From positions 1-64,000 of the forward strand of contig VHIT02000018.1 of the NCBI GenBank assembly GCA_009768925.2: DNA of 64,000 nt, given 5' to 3'. A model generated the notes under the pieces. The model had not been told where the DNA came from. It saw nothing but the letters and a program-made list of their open reading frames with translations, and searched no databases. This DNA comes from Cryptosporidium bovis (lineage: Eukaryota; Apicomplexa; Conoidasida; Eucoccidiorida; Cryptosporidiidae). Both the position numbers and the translations under genes were made by a program. Below, one piece after another: positions 39,501 through 49,860 of this stretch. The number at the start of each line of letters is the position of its first letter. The first letter of the stretch is position 1.

Positions 39501-41447
39501 TCTTGTACATGAATCCCCATCTAATGCAGATCCTGGTGGGCATTCTGGCGTTTTCGGAGTGTTCATTGACTGTACACATTGCTGATTTTGCAGAGTAAAA
39601 CCTGTCGGACAAACGGTAGATGCAGGTGAAAATTGAATACAATCATCACCATTTGGTAGGAACCCTTCGGGACAAATAGCATCTATCATCTTCATTGCTG
39701 TACATTGGTTCCCTTGTATTGTGTACCCAGGTGGACATTCTGGGATGGGTGATGCCTCTTTTATTTGTTCACATTGGGATCCAGATAATGAATATCCTGG
39801 TGGACATTCTCTATTTGGTGCAGAGAATGATGCGCAATTTGACCCATTATCAATAAAACCGGTTGGGCATACCATATTTATTCTTTCAACTTTTTGACAC
39901 TGTCCATTTACAAGATTTGTTCCAGCTGGACACTCGGGCTGTGGAGGAGCTTGAGTCGACTGAGTACATTGTTTACCAATAAGAACAAAGCCATTTGGGC
40001 ACTCTCTTTCTGGTTGAGAGAACTGTATACAATCAGGTCCGTTATCCAAGTAACCTGGTGGGCAGACCGCATCTACGAGTTCGTAAGATACACAACTATT
40101 ACCTTCCATTATTGTTCCAGGTGGACATTCAGGTGTTCTTGATGCAGTCTCAGTTCTTATACATTGCTTTCCAGAAAGTGAAAAGCCTTGAGGACAAGTT
40201 TTTTCAGGTGCAGAGAATTGCACACAATCTTCACCATTATCAACAAAACTAGGGGGACAAATTGTGTCGACTCTTTCTATTGATTGGCACTGATCATCTT
40301 TTAATATTGTTCCCGGAGGACACTCAAATTCCATAGGTGCACTCAAAACTTTAATACATCTATTCCCGGAAAGCAAAAATCCAGGTGGACATTCTTTTGA
40401 AACTGGAGAATATTTCACACAATCTTTTCCGTTGTCTAAATATTCTGGTGGACAAATTGCATCGATTGCTTGTACGGAAATACATGCATTATCCTGAAAA
40501 ATAGTTCCGGGTGGACAAGATGGTTGAGTTGGAGACGTACTTGTTTGTACACACTGAAGTCCCTGCAAAGTGAAATTTGGTGGGCATTCCTTTGCTGGAG
40601 CTACATACAGTACACATTCATCACCTGAGTCAGTATACCCTGGAGGGCAAACCATATCTATGTTTTTTATTACTTTGCACTTTCCATTCTCAAAAATGGA
40701 ATTTGGTGGACAAGATGATTCTAATTCTGTGGACTCGGGAGCCATACATTGTTGACCCAACAAATTAAATCCCGGTGGGCAAATTTTATTAGCAGGTAAA
40801 TATTGAACACACCTATTCCCCTCTTCTACAAATCCGGAGGGACAGACTGTATCTATTTGTTGAATAAGTTTACATGTTCCATTTTCCAATATAGTTCCTG
40901 GAGGGCATTCTGGGTTCGGCGGAGCAGTATCAGATTGAACGCATTGTTTACCTGAAAATACAAATCCAGGTGGGCATGTTTTTTCTGGCATTGTGAATGC
41001 AACACAATCACGTCCATTGTCAACAAATCCGGGTGGACACACCGTATCAATTGTAAGTTTCGAAATGCACTCACTCCCCTGCAAAACAGTCCCCGGTGGA
41101 CACGATGGTTGTTGTGGTGCAGTTTTTGTGGTTGTGCACTGCTTTCCAGAAATCTCGTAACCTGGTGGGCATTGTTTTAGTGGCGATGTTACTATTAAAC
41201 AGTGCCCCTCATGGTATATCGCAGGCTCTTCGCAAAAAGGCATAGGGGAGACTTGGATTCTTTGAACACAAACTCCATTTTCCATCGAATATCCTGGAGG
41301 ACAACTTTCTAACGGAGTTTCAACATATGTTGGTACTTGACCTTTTGTGTGGGGCAATGGAGATGCTACCCCTGGAATATTTGGTTTCACTTGTGGTGCA
41401 CCAAAAGCAGTGAGAAATAACGAAAAAAGTAAAAAAAAAATTTTCAT
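36504..41447 (-). CDS. COWP1: Oocyst wall protein COWP1, Cys-rich repeats with His-rich inserts
   Basis: The frame reaches 41603 via a TTG, but the first ATG at 41445-41447 begins a textbook signal peptide (MKIFFLLFSLFLTAFGAP), giving 1647 aa. The N-terminal half has eight clear tandem units of about 64 residues (type I repeats), each opening with a D/N-x-V/I-C-P motif and carrying six Cys in CPPG-type contexts, plus a degenerate leading unit. The C-terminal half has type II units marked by CPNGNCER, LVCPPGY and LxxDKCA. At least five His-rich inserts (such as HPGHHHNSHSHNHPHLHSH) interrupt it. COWP1 is stored in wall-forming bodies of macrogamonts and cross-linked by disulfides into the inner oocyst wall. 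It shares a 440-bp divergent spacer with the 2655-aa gene. Confidence 0.97.
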   Translation of the reverse strand: MKIFFLLFSLFLTAFGAPQVKPNIPGVASPLPHTKGQVPTYVETPLESCPPGYSMENGVCVQRIQVSPMPFCEEPAIYHEGHCLIVTSPLKQCPPGYEISGKQCTTTKTAPQQPSCPPGTVLQGSECISKLTIDTVCPPGFVDNGRDCVAFTMPEKTCPPGFVFSGKQCVQSDTAPPNPECPPGTILENGTCKLIQQIDTVCPSGFVEEGNRCVQYLPANKICPPGFNLLGQQCMAPESTELESSCPPNSIFENGKCKVIKNIDMVCPPGYTDSGDECVLYVAPAKECPPNFTLQGLQCVQTSTSPTQPSCPPGTIFQDNACISVQAIDAICPPEYLDNGKDCVKYSPVSKECPPGFLLSGNRCIKVLSAPMEFECPPGTILKDDQCQSIERVDTICPPSFVDNGEDCVQFSAPEKTCPQGFSLSGKQCIRTETASRTPECPPGTIMEGNSCVSYELVDAVCPPGYLDNGPDCIQFSQPERECPNGFVLIGKQCTQSTQAPPQPECPAGTNLVNGQCQKVERINMVCPTGFIDNGSNCASFSAPNRECPPGYSLSGSQCEQIKEASPIPECPPGYTIQGNQCTAMKMIDAICPEGFLPNGDDCIQFSPASTVCPTGFTLQNQQCVQSMNTPKTPECPPGSALDGDSCTRLVPGALQYVCPVGVREGDVCVERSISSPVLECPPGYSLETGKQCVRRSQYDCSTTTYVTECKTPDAKALRRLAVSKETSAAFETSESQHPGHHHNSHSHNHPHLHSHSHSHGSITATVQVPNIHTQHHKEVPRPICEDVPKITPKTCTKADSVPAVPICENNAELIGKECVLTNYYPLEAICQDGTKSKECAKFIKTPPTLRCPPGSVDVGSHCQINKYSPYDLACPTGYDLVGDKCATTRERICPNESCQRIVTAPISMTCPPGYHQIDELSVLSTHSHNRHLAAVQSSSQRYGHGHHGHHSHGHNYLPIGVATSQPVSVSVPQSVVQTTQIKCIHADHSPYTLICPVGARLLADKCVTYSDKICPNGNCERVYNEPAELVCPPGFSSSKPTLPASHSHQHSNPMAVSIQQVQTVQEVLKYPTVTYQNNVIQQGHHHGHHHSHHHHHRNLASPECIKTISVPYILKCELPFILDGDKCVDKTEKICLQGDCKKQITVSPSYTCPPGFRNAHGIQTAISSTKHGSGSHHHMSAPSAECVKTIFEEYNLACLSGFVLLGDRCAAFTNKICPNGNCERLISKPANMVCPPGYSRPQAESHHSHFNEVGASHGHHNHGNLANQECTKQIYTPYDLSCPDNYTIIGDKCAIHTVKVCPDGNCEQLIRTPPTMECPPGYYRPQAGVAIRAHGHKASGASQCVRNVYEPYALQCPDGFRLLGDMCQQSTNKVCPNNNCERISYVPPVLSCPQNFERSGQRCIANEYADYELACPPGLVVISDKCAKYTEKVCPNGDCERIKTFPPELVCPPGYTMESGVTQGSKRSLATSEHHPGHHHSRQHYTVTRDYVGESHHHHHNHYVAAPEMSLVRTTVCSREVFAPYSLSCSIDSQLLGDRCARFAPKVCPSGGCEKTESTPVVSSCPSGYVTDQDGTCYIVEYAPFALTCNDPYTLFDNKECVLVTKPDSRCPENTEKTTTGCVKKVITTPIVSYETTCIGPTCNAA

Positions 41448-41887
41448 ATTTATATAAAACAAAAAAAAAATCAGGTTTGAACTCACCAAAAAAATGAGGT
41501 GAATTCCAAAATAGTGATTTTTGTGTATGAAAAAAGCACAAAAGTTTGGTGAAGAAACTAAAATTCGAGCACCGAAAAAATGAGTGCATGTGAGATATTT
41601 CAATATAAACTATTTTGCGTGAATATTTTGCTCTTTTTAGAGACAAATAGCGGATTTTCATTTTAAACCATGTTAAGTGTAATAAATTAAAATTACAAGA
41701 CAACATATTGTAATTTATGAAAAAAATCATATTCTTCCTAATACAATTGTCCCTGTATTTTTTAATGCTTGGTTACTTTTCTTCAAATTAATGATGATAT
41801 TATCTATTAATTTATAAACATTCACTTAGGTAATGCCCTTTTATTCTCTATGGCGCAGACGCATTTTCCTCTGTTTTCGAATAAAAA
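41448..41887. promoter_or_regulatory. Divergent promoter region of COWP1 and the 2655-aa gene
   Basis: 440 bp, A+T-rich. It contains TGCATG at 41586-41591 (AP2-like core, 139 bp before the COWP1 ATG) and TGGCGCAGACGC at 41851-41862 (E2F-like core, 26 bp before the other gene's ATG). COWP1 is a female-gamete gene in published expression studies, so its promoter should carry sexual-stage elements; I cannot identify them by eye. Confidence 0.45.
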
Positions 41888-44800
41888 ATGAAACGAAATG
41901 TATTTTTTATGAGAGACGACCTTATTTTCCCATTAATAAAAAACAATGTTGTGGAGTATAAGTGTGAAATTCCTTGTTTTTTCATAGATAACAATGAAAA
42001 CATTCTTTTTTCACTTGCCTGCAATTATTTTTCTCTAGGGCAGTTCGAACTTGGGAGATCAGTTATAATCCAACTAGCCTCCATTGAATCAAAAAAGGCA
42101 CATATGTTGCTGAAATATATTATTCTGAATGGGCAACCTCCAGAGTGGCAACTTTCACCGTCAATCCCTTCGTCTGCCCATTTGATTTTTGCATGCATAA
42201 AAGAATTCCGGTTCCTAACGGAGAATATTGATTTTGAAAATGATCCAAGAAATGAGTTGGACTTGTTACTAACACAGTTAATACTTGGAGGTTCTTTTAC
42301 GCACACTGACTATAATAATATTAGAGAAATTAGACTGTTTTACAACATTTTCTTTAATTTATTTAAACAAGATACGTCAAAGGAATATTTTTTCATACAT
42401 GAATTAAAGTTTATACCAAAAATAATGTGTATTCCTTCATACTTAAGCAGAATACCTTCATACTCAATAAAGTCTATTTATTTTTTTGATGAATTAGGAG
42501 TGAAATTTCGAGATGCATTCTCTTTAAAAAACTTAATAAGTGGATTACTTAGTTATTCTATATCTTCACCAAAAATATTTGGACACATTTCTAAACATTT
42601 GATGATGGAGGATTGCATAGTATTAGATATTGAAAATATATCTGTTGGTATAAAAAATACTTTTATAAGTTCTCTAAAATCTATTCGCACAAGCATACAG
42701 TGGATAATAATAAAGTCATGTTTCTCAGTTATTATTAATTACATTGAAAAAAGCATACCAATATATTTGTTAAGAGATAACTTTCATAAATTATTGTGTG
42801 AACTTAAATTAAAATTTTTATTTTCTAGTGATAAAGCAAGCAATAATGAATGTAATGACCATCCTGATGAAGAATATTTGGTTTTGTGTGAAAAACCACT
42901 ATTATTCATATTTTCATTTTATTCTTTGTTAAATTTTTTTCTTAAGTACAATTTATGTGAACAAATTTTAATAAGATATTTGAAAAACAACTTTGAAATC
43001 CTCAAGAGGTATGAAAATATTTGTTATGATAATTCTTTTTGTCCAAATATGTTAGGCTTCAAAGGAATGAAAAAGACTATTTTCTACAGGAATGACTTTT
43101 TATTTATGGGAATTTGGGAAAATATTATAAATGGTGAAAGGTTAATAAACAATTCAATTGATTGTTTTGGGGAGTTTTTAAATTCGAGTTCAAAGGAAAT
43201 TTCTTTATTCAATATCATACTTGAAAACGACATTTCATTGACTCGTGAATATTTTGGTTTCGATTCTCCATTTGGGATTATTTCTCTAACTAAATTTAAT
43301 CGAAAGGAATTAAAAGAAACTTTCTTCGAACGATTTTTTAATGAAAAACTTTTCGATTATGAAATACTTGAGAATGGACCAGTTTATTGGTGCGAATTTC
43401 TAAACTACCTTAAAGTTATAAAACACAGATACGAAGAAGCTCCCGTTTCGTTTGCAATGAAAATATTATCCAAAAAAACATATGAAAAGTGCAACTTTGA
43501 TTTGATTGGAAAGTTAAACACACTCTTCCCGAGTTTTAGACCATTGAATATTTTTCTCGGACTGAAAGAAGATCCTATATTTAATTGGAGATTAATTAAG
43601 AGTTTATGGTTACCATTTAGACTTGGAGAAGTTCAGGCCTCTTTTTCAAATGAAAATGAATTATTAGTTAATAAATTAGACGAAATATCGAGACAACTCA
43701 TAATTTCTATATTGGTTACCAGAGGATTGAGATTAAATTATTTGGAGAATGATAAATTATTTGAAAGTACAACAAAAGTGATATTCAGAAGGATTGTGAG
43801 AAGCAAATCAATAATTCGTTGCTGTATAGATACTATTAACGAGAATAAAGATGCTGAAGGTTTTAAATGGAGGTTGATCGAGGGATTTGTTTCGGGAATA
43901 ACTTCACTTCCAATAACAAACGGAATGGGTGCAGAGCTTTTGACCCAAGAACGTGATTGTTTGAAATCATACTTAATTTTCGAAGAATTCTCCAGTATTT
44001 TTAAAAAAGGTAACTCTATTGTTGGTTCTCATATGCAAAATATTTCAATTGAACTGGGAGGATTGTACTCAAGCAAATTCCACGAAGAGTTAATTTATTC
44101 GTGTTATTGTTTAATATTAATTTCTTTCGAGGAGCTAGTCATTAAAATTTCAATGAAAGATGGAAGTTTTTCCCCGAACTCTTTTTCATTTATTTTTTAT
44201 TACCTATTTATTTGGTGCAATAGATTGTCAGTTACTAATGAATTACGAATGTTAAAAATAATCACAAATATCTTCGAAAAATACTTATCTTTTGTTGAAT
44301 TTGTTTTGTATTCAATTCCAATTAAAGCACCAAACTATTCTAGTGATAATAACGAAATACAAATCTTCACATGGTGGTACAAAGATATTATACATATTCC
44401 CATTAAGGCTTTTAAAGCAGGAGAATCACTCATTTGTATGCAAAATTTTTCGCACAATTTATGTATTGGAGATGAGAGAGTAAAGCTTAGAAAGGTATAT
44501 AGGAGTTCACCCTGGTATTCTTGCTTGTTAGAATTTGAACTGATTAATTGCATTGAGACAATAAATTACTCAAGCATTGAACATGTTAAATATATAAACA
44601 ATATTATTTCTTCATCCATAAATATTGTTAGATTGCTACATATACAAAATTATGAAAAGGCCTTTAGTTTAATTTTTGGAAACACTAATGTCAAAAAAGA
44701 AGTGAAATATTTAACTGTAGATGAAATAATATTTCAGGTTTTAATAAAAAACATATCTACAGTTGCTAAAATCAACATTTTTTTGAATCTAATTCGAGCT

Positions 44801-47800
44801 ATTTCAGAAAAGATTAATCATCAATATGTGAAGTTGGGTGAACATTTAACAATTCTTGAGTTAATGGATTCTATAGTATTTATTTTGAAGGATGTGGTAA
44901 TTTCTCCAAAAAACGACATCGGATTCCTAATAAAATTTACACCTGATTTATATTATTTATGCCTTACTATAGATTATTATATTTCAGCAGGTTCAAAGAA
45001 CGACGAAAATTCACAGGCTTTACACAAAATTAATGAAAAGATTGGGAATTATGAATTAAAAGTCATAAAGTATCTTGAAAAGACAGTTATTAGAGTAATT
45101 GGAAAAACATTTAACAAACTGAACATCTTTTTCAAATCTGGGAAACCCACTTCATTAAATAAATACATCCTGGAAATAGACATTTCACCACAACAGGATT
45201 CTCATATTAAATCACACTTGGATTATATTTCGAGTAGGAAAATAATCACAACTACTCTTACTCAATCAATTTGTTGTCTTGTAGAAACATCAAAGAATAA
45301 ATCAGAAACACCACGTAATTTTGGAAATATTTCAAATATAATAAACCAAAGCTTGAATACCTTTGAAAATTATGGGAATATTAACTATTTATATTCAGTA
45401 TTACTTTATGTAAAAGCAATATTGAACCTAATAATTGGTTTTTCTGAAGATATTGAATTTATACCCATTTTAGCACTAGAACCAATAGAAATAATATCAT
45501 ATTCTTTTTTTCATAAGAACATTAATGGAAGTGAAAAGTTATCAACATTAATGAATGAAAACTTTTTACACATGATTATTAAGTCCATCAACAATCTAAA
45601 ACTCAGTGATGATCCAAATAACATTTCTAATGGTGATTTAGAATTCTTTTATTCTAACTTTGTCAATAATTCAGTTTCATTCGGGTTGATAGTACATAAT
45701 ATATTACCGATTTTAAATGTTGATTTTGCTTTTAAAATTTGGAAATTCGCATTGTACAAAATAGATGGAAGTGGATATATAAATAATACACAAATAATGC
45801 GTAATTTAATGGATCATAGAATCAATAAATACAAAATAGTGAAAATGAACAGAGAAAAAATAAGTTCATCAAATTATTCGGATGTATTTGTGGGAATAGA
45901 AAGCCTAATTTTTGCAAGTTATCTCAATAATTTTGATAAATGGTTGAATTTAGTTGATGTTTTACATAACATAAATTTAAACGATATATATGTTTCCGAA
46001 ACACTAATTGGTAAAATAGAAATAGGTTTTGATTTACTATCATTGAATTCATCGATAAATATTGTAGTTTTTTTGTTACTATATCATTTATCAAGAAAAA
46101 TTATCGGAATTGGGTCCTGCAGGGAAATTTGTAATATTATAAATAGGAGTAAACATATTAACTTAACTTCTTTTCCATTTTTTGTTTATAATACAGTAAT
46201 TAATTTCATTAATGAGTTTGATCCAAATTCACTATTAGATTTAATAGATATAACCTTAAAAAACATGACAAAAATTAATGGGTCTAATATTCAATATTTA
46301 AATGAAAATATAGAATTTATTCAAGACAATATGTTCACAATTTTTTCAGTTATAAGAGAATTTTGCATTGAATACATTAATTCATTTAGTGACGCCCTCA
46401 TATGGGATAAATGGTCAAAAATTATCAAAAATTGGAGTTCAACAAAAGGTATTGTAACTATAATTAGTTTCTTTATCGAGTTAAAGTTATTCAACTTGGC
46501 AAATTTCATATCTGATAATTTATTATTCAGGGTTCTGAAGGAAAATGGAGGGGAGGAATATACGAAAAGCATTTTAGGTAAATTATTTCTTGAAGAAGAC
46601 ATCATTGACGAAATAAAATCAATTTCAAACTTCGAGGACAATAAATTTATATTGGAAATAAATAATGTAATTTCAAATTTAAAAGATTGTTATATATTGG
46701 AAAAATCTGGGTTTAAACTAATTAATCCTTTATTTTCAAGGAAAATCCAAAATTTTGAAACAGTTGCGAAATTATTTAATAAAATGATCAATACAGAAGA
46801 AAAATACATGTTCATTGAATCTCTAATTGCCTCTCAAAGTCTCACTTCAGATATTAATAGGGTGAACATCTTTAAAACAATTTCTTTATCATTAAGGTTA
46901 TTAAAGGAACTGAACTTGAAAAAAATAAGAAACATTTATTTGTATTCCCCTTATCTAATTTTAAGAATAGGTGTACTAGAAAGAAATTGCAAGATATTAG
47001 AGTTTTTAGAAAGAGAAATTGATATTTTTTTTAAATCTGATCGAATTCTACTCAATATCATTGAGGAGTCGTTCGGAATTAATATTGATGAGTTTTCGTT
47101 AAAAGAAAAAATTAAAACTTCTGCAATTTTTGGTCAGGCTAATCCATACAATTGCTTTAAACTATTTCCAATTGTTAGTGAGGAAGAATTTACTGTTGGT
47201 TTTGAACCTTTAATAAAGTTAAATAATAATGATATTTGTTTCAATATCAAATTACTTTCACTTCTTCCAAAGAATGAAAGTACTTTTAATTTTGTTTTTA
47301 AGATTGCTGATGAACTTTCGGCGATATTAAATATTTTTTTCAAAAAGTATATATCATTTTACTCATTGGTTAAACATAATTTCAGGGAGTCATTTATATG
47401 GATTAAAGAGGAGGGAGCTTTGAGAGCGAATACAAGTAATTTACATCCATTCTCAAGATTAAAAAATTTGAGGCAAAACAAATTTACCAACTACAACTTA
47501 TTTGATAATTATAAAGGAAAGAAAAATTTGACAGACAAATATTTTGGCACTATTTACAAGACAAATTCGAAATCTGCTCTAAATAATACCAGTAATGAAT
47601 TTTCAATATTAAGACTATATTTTAAAAATATAATAAAATTACTAAGATGGGGAGAACAGAATTTTAGCTCCTTTAATTTCTCGATTATGATTAACACTCT
47701 CCCTCTCTTATTCGAATTATGGTTTAGACTTCCGGGGGTAAGTATAAGTTTAAAGGATATTATTTCTCCAAAATATGATACTCTTTATCACATTATTTCT

Positions 47801-49855
47801 ATTGATCAAGTTGATCTAGGAAGCTCTATTTTAAATCTGAATATTATTTTTTCTAAATCAGGTGAAAGAAAATTATATGAACTTGATAATACATTTTTGA
47901 GTGTAAGAAATCTAATTTATAATTCAATAGTATTTTCAAATATGAGTTTAAACTTGAATAATTTGCCTTTTAATCCAAAATATCAAAATAACATTATTAC
48001 AGGAACCACCTCAAAATCAAGGAATAAAATGATATTAGAAATATTTTTCAACAAATGGAAAGTATCAGAGTTCAAGAATGTTGCCATTGAAATATTTAAT
48101 GATAACACGGTAAATTTGATTGAACACTCCTTCTTATCAAGGTTTGGGATACTGAATTCATCGATCATTAAAATTTTTTTGACTTCAATATCATGGGTTA
48201 TAAGAATAAATAACAATGGTAAAAATAACAAGTTCAAACTTCCCCTAGACTTTGCAGGTATTATCAAATCTAATGATGAAATTGTTAAATTGTTTGATGT
48301 TTATCATAATTTATTTAACTTAAGTAAAAAAATTCCCAGGAAGCAGATAAATATTGTGGATTTCTTACAAAAATGGTTAAATATTTATACTATTTCCCAA
48401 GTTTTTGAATCATTTTTTCAAGGAGCTTGTAGAAATCAAAGCCTTTCAACTTCAGTTTTAGCATTAGAACAGATATTGAGCATTTTGAAAGGAAATATTT
48501 TTTTAACAGAAGATAAACCCCGGAAAGTTCATACAGGAATGCTAACTTTGTTCGACCATTCCTATTTTCGGAAAAAGATATCAATTCATAATAGAATTTT
48601 TAAGTATAATATGATTAATCAAATTCTTTTACAAAATAACCAAAATCATATTTCTATTATTAATTCACTTGTTAAATTGAATCTTTGGTGGGAAACAATG
48701 GTGTATATTCTTAGATGGAGCTTCGAACTTGGGCACTCTAAATCAAGATCTCTTGTAAATAACGATAGAAGCAGTCTTTCAACTAAAAAAAGTGTTATAA
48801 CATCATTTGACGTTCTTTACTGTGAATTGGTTGTTAAAAAAGCGCACTCTCTTAACCAACTTGAGGATTTGATGGATTCAATGAATCAAGCCTTGCCTTA
48901 CGGTGGTCCAAGGGCAACAATCACAATTAGAAAATGCAGGCAAATAATTCAAAAATACTTAGAGCATCACGGTGCACTTGAAATGTTGTATATGTCAATT
49001 ATTTATACAGCATTAAATCATGATATTTCACATGCTATTGCGGGTACAATTGCAATCCATCTTTCTTTAACTAACCATGTTAATTTTGATGCTAGAATCG
49101 GATATTTGAATTTAGCATTCCATCATTTTACAGCTGCGGATTGGTCATTGAGAAGAAGACTTAAAATAGGACCAACTAAAAAACAATCCAGGGCACCAAA
49201 TCTAACATCAAATTTACAAATCATAGAACATGAATATACATATAATCCATTCTCAAAAGCACACAATTCAAGTAATTATTCCAGAAAAATGAAAAATATA
49301 CTCATAGACTCTATAGGCGATGTTCAAGTGAACAATTTAAATACGTCACCATGGGGAGGACTGTCTCAAGCTTCATTACAAAAAATAATTAGGTTAATTG
49401 AACTTCAAGATTCAATAAGTTTTCATTTGATTAGGGAAAATTCACATTTATCAATACTAAGCCCAAAATATGAGGATAGAAGAGATACCATCATAAAATT
49501 ATTTCTAAAAAACGAATTCTCTTTTGGCTTCAAAGCTTGTGAGATTCTAGATGTTCCTCTTTTAGAGGTTCTAGTACACACAACTAAATGCCTAATAGAA
49601 TTAAACCAAACAAATAGACCTCTCTTAAGATTTCTTGATTCAATGAAGCACTGGCTCCCTATTGATGACGTGGATGCACTGGTTTCCAATGCAGTGAATA
49701 TGTGGATTTCTGAGAAAAGAATTAATCTAAATCTAATTGAGGATGGTGATAAGAAGAGCATAACTGAACTAATCGATAAGTTTGCAAACACACTGAGTAG
49801 AAGGGAAGCTTACAATATGATAAATCCAAATGAATCTAGGAATTTCCTTGAATAG
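41888..49855 (+). CDS. Giant orphan protein, 2655 aa; conserved-looking C-terminus
   Basis: One uninterrupted frame from ATG 41888 to TAG 49853-49855. I do not recognise it securely. The first 2100 residues are A+T-driven in composition (Ile, Asn, Lys, Phe, Leu) and helical. The last 500 or so residues look more conserved, with varied composition and segments such as ALPYGGPRATITIRKCRQII, LNHDISHAIAGTIAIHLS and YLNLAFHHFTAADWSLRRR, in the style of a TPR/solenoid trafficking or repair scaffold. Spastizin/ZFYVE26-like or spatacsin-like proteins are candidates to test, but there is no FYVE zinc finger and no diagnostic motif. No signal peptide. It ends 5 bp from the next gene's stop on the other strand. 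Confidence 0.85.
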   Translation: MKRNVFFMRDDLIFPLIKNNVVEYKCEIPCFFIDNNENILFSLACNYFSLGQFELGRSVIIQLASIESKKAHMLLKYIILNGQPPEWQLSPSIPSSAHLIFACIKEFRFLTENIDFENDPRNELDLLLTQLILGGSFTHTDYNNIREIRLFYNIFFNLFKQDTSKEYFFIHELKFIPKIMCIPSYLSRIPSYSIKSIYFFDELGVKFRDAFSLKNLISGLLSYSISSPKIFGHISKHLMMEDCIVLDIENISVGIKNTFISSLKSIRTSIQWIIIKSCFSVIINYIEKSIPIYLLRDNFHKLLCELKLKFLFSSDKASNNECNDHPDEEYLVLCEKPLLFIFSFYSLLNFFLKYNLCEQILIRYLKNNFEILKRYENICYDNSFCPNMLGFKGMKKTIFYRNDFLFMGIWENIINGERLINNSIDCFGEFLNSSSKEISLFNIILENDISLTREYFGFDSPFGIISLTKFNRKELKETFFERFFNEKLFDYEILENGPVYWCEFLNYLKVIKHRYEEAPVSFAMKILSKKTYEKCNFDLIGKLNTLFPSFRPLNIFLGLKEDPIFNWRLIKSLWLPFRLGEVQASFSNENELLVNKLDEISRQLIISILVTRGLRLNYLENDKLFESTTKVIFRRIVRSKSIIRCCIDTINENKDAEGFKWRLIEGFVSGITSLPITNGMGAELLTQERDCLKSYLIFEEFSSIFKKGNSIVGSHMQNISIELGGLYSSKFHEELIYSCYCLILISFEELVIKISMKDGSFSPNSFSFIFYYLFIWCNRLSVTNELRMLKIITNIFEKYLSFVEFVLYSIPIKAPNYSSDNNEIQIFTWWYKDIIHIPIKAFKAGESLICMQNFSHNLCIGDERVKLRKVYRSSPWYSCLLEFELINCIETINYSSIEHVKYINNIISSSINIVRLLHIQNYEKAFSLIFGNTNVKKEVKYLTVDEIIFQVLIKNISTVAKINIFLNLIRAISEKINHQYVKLGEHLTILELMDSIVFILKDVVISPKNDIGFLIKFTPDLYYLCLTIDYYISAGSKNDENSQALHKINEKIGNYELKVIKYLEKTVIRVIGKTFNKLNIFFKSGKPTSLNKYILEIDISPQQDSHIKSHLDYISSRKIITTTLTQSICCLVETSKNKSETPRNFGNISNIINQSLNTFENYGNINYLYSVLLYVKAILNLIIGFSEDIEFIPILALEPIEIISYSFFHKNINGSEKLSTLMNENFLHMIIKSINNLKLSDDPNNISNGDLEFFYSNFVNNSVSFGLIVHNILPILNVDFAFKIWKFALYKIDGSGYINNTQIMRNLMDHRINKYKIVKMNREKISSSNYSDVFVGIESLIFASYLNNFDKWLNLVDVLHNINLNDIYVSETLIGKIEIGFDLLSLNSSINIVVFLLLYHLSRKIIGIGSCREICNIINRSKHINLTSFPFFVYNTVINFINEFDPNSLLDLIDITLKNMTKINGSNIQYLNENIEFIQDNMFTIFSVIREFCIEYINSFSDALIWDKWSKIIKNWSSTKGIVTIISFFIELKLFNLANFISDNLLFRVLKENGGEEYTKSILGKLFLEEDIIDEIKSISNFEDNKFILEINNVISNLKDCYILEKSGFKLINPLFSRKIQNFETVAKLFNKMINTEEKYMFIESLIASQSLTSDINRVNIFKTISLSLRLLKELNLKKIRNIYLYSPYLILRIGVLERNCKILEFLEREIDIFFKSDRILLNIIEESFGINIDEFSLKEKIKTSAIFGQANPYNCFKLFPIVSEEEFTVGFEPLIKLNNNDICFNIKLLSLLPKNESTFNFVFKIADELSAILNIFFKKYISFYSLVKHNFRESFIWIKEEGALRANTSNLHPFSRLKNLRQNKFTNYNLFDNYKGKKNLTDKYFGTIYKTNSKSALNNTSNEFSILRLYFKNIIKLLRWGEQNFSSFNFSIMINTLPLLFELWFRLPGVSISLKDIISPKYDTLYHIISIDQVDLGSSILNLNIIFSKSGERKLYELDNTFLSVRNLIYNSIVFSNMSLNLNNLPFNPKYQNNIITGTTSKSRNKMILEIFFNKWKVSEFKNVAIEIFNDNTVNLIEHSFLSRFGILNSSIIKIFLTSISWVIRINNNGKNNKFKLPLDFAGIIKSNDEIVKLFDVYHNLFNLSKKIPRKQINIVDFLQKWLNIYTISQVFESFFQGACRNQSLSTSVLALEQILSILKGNIFLTEDKPRKVHTGMLTLFDHSYFRKKISIHNRIFKYNMINQILLQNNQNHISIINSLVKLNLWWETMVYILRWSFELGHSKSRSLVNNDRSSLSTKKSVITSFDVLYCELVVKKAHSLNQLEDLMDSMNQALPYGGPRATITIRKCRQIIQKYLEHHGALEMLYMSIIYTALNHDISHAIAGTIAIHLSLTNHVNFDARIGYLNLAFHHFTAADWSLRRRLKIGPTKKQSRAPNLTSNLQIIEHEYTYNPFSKAHNSSNYSRKMKNILIDSIGDVQVNNLNTSPWGGLSQASLQKIIRLIELQDSISFHLIRENSHLSILSPKYEDRRDTIIKLFLKNEFSFGFKACEILDVPLLEVLVHTTKCLIELNQTNRPLLRFLDSMKHWLPIDDVDALVSNAVNMWISEKRINLNLIEDGDKKSITELIDKFANTLSRREAYNMINPNESRNFLE

Positions 49856-49860
49856 TAAAT

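Noticed and set aside
39005-39520. Long alternative-frame ORFs inside COWP1 (also 38231-38425 and 39894-40252)
   Set aside because: They overlap a confident gene. Repetitive Cys/Pro/Gly/His codons suppress stops in other frames.
41448-41603. N-terminal extension of COWP1 to 41603
   Set aside because: It starts with TTG and would bury the clear signal peptide that begins at ATG 41447.
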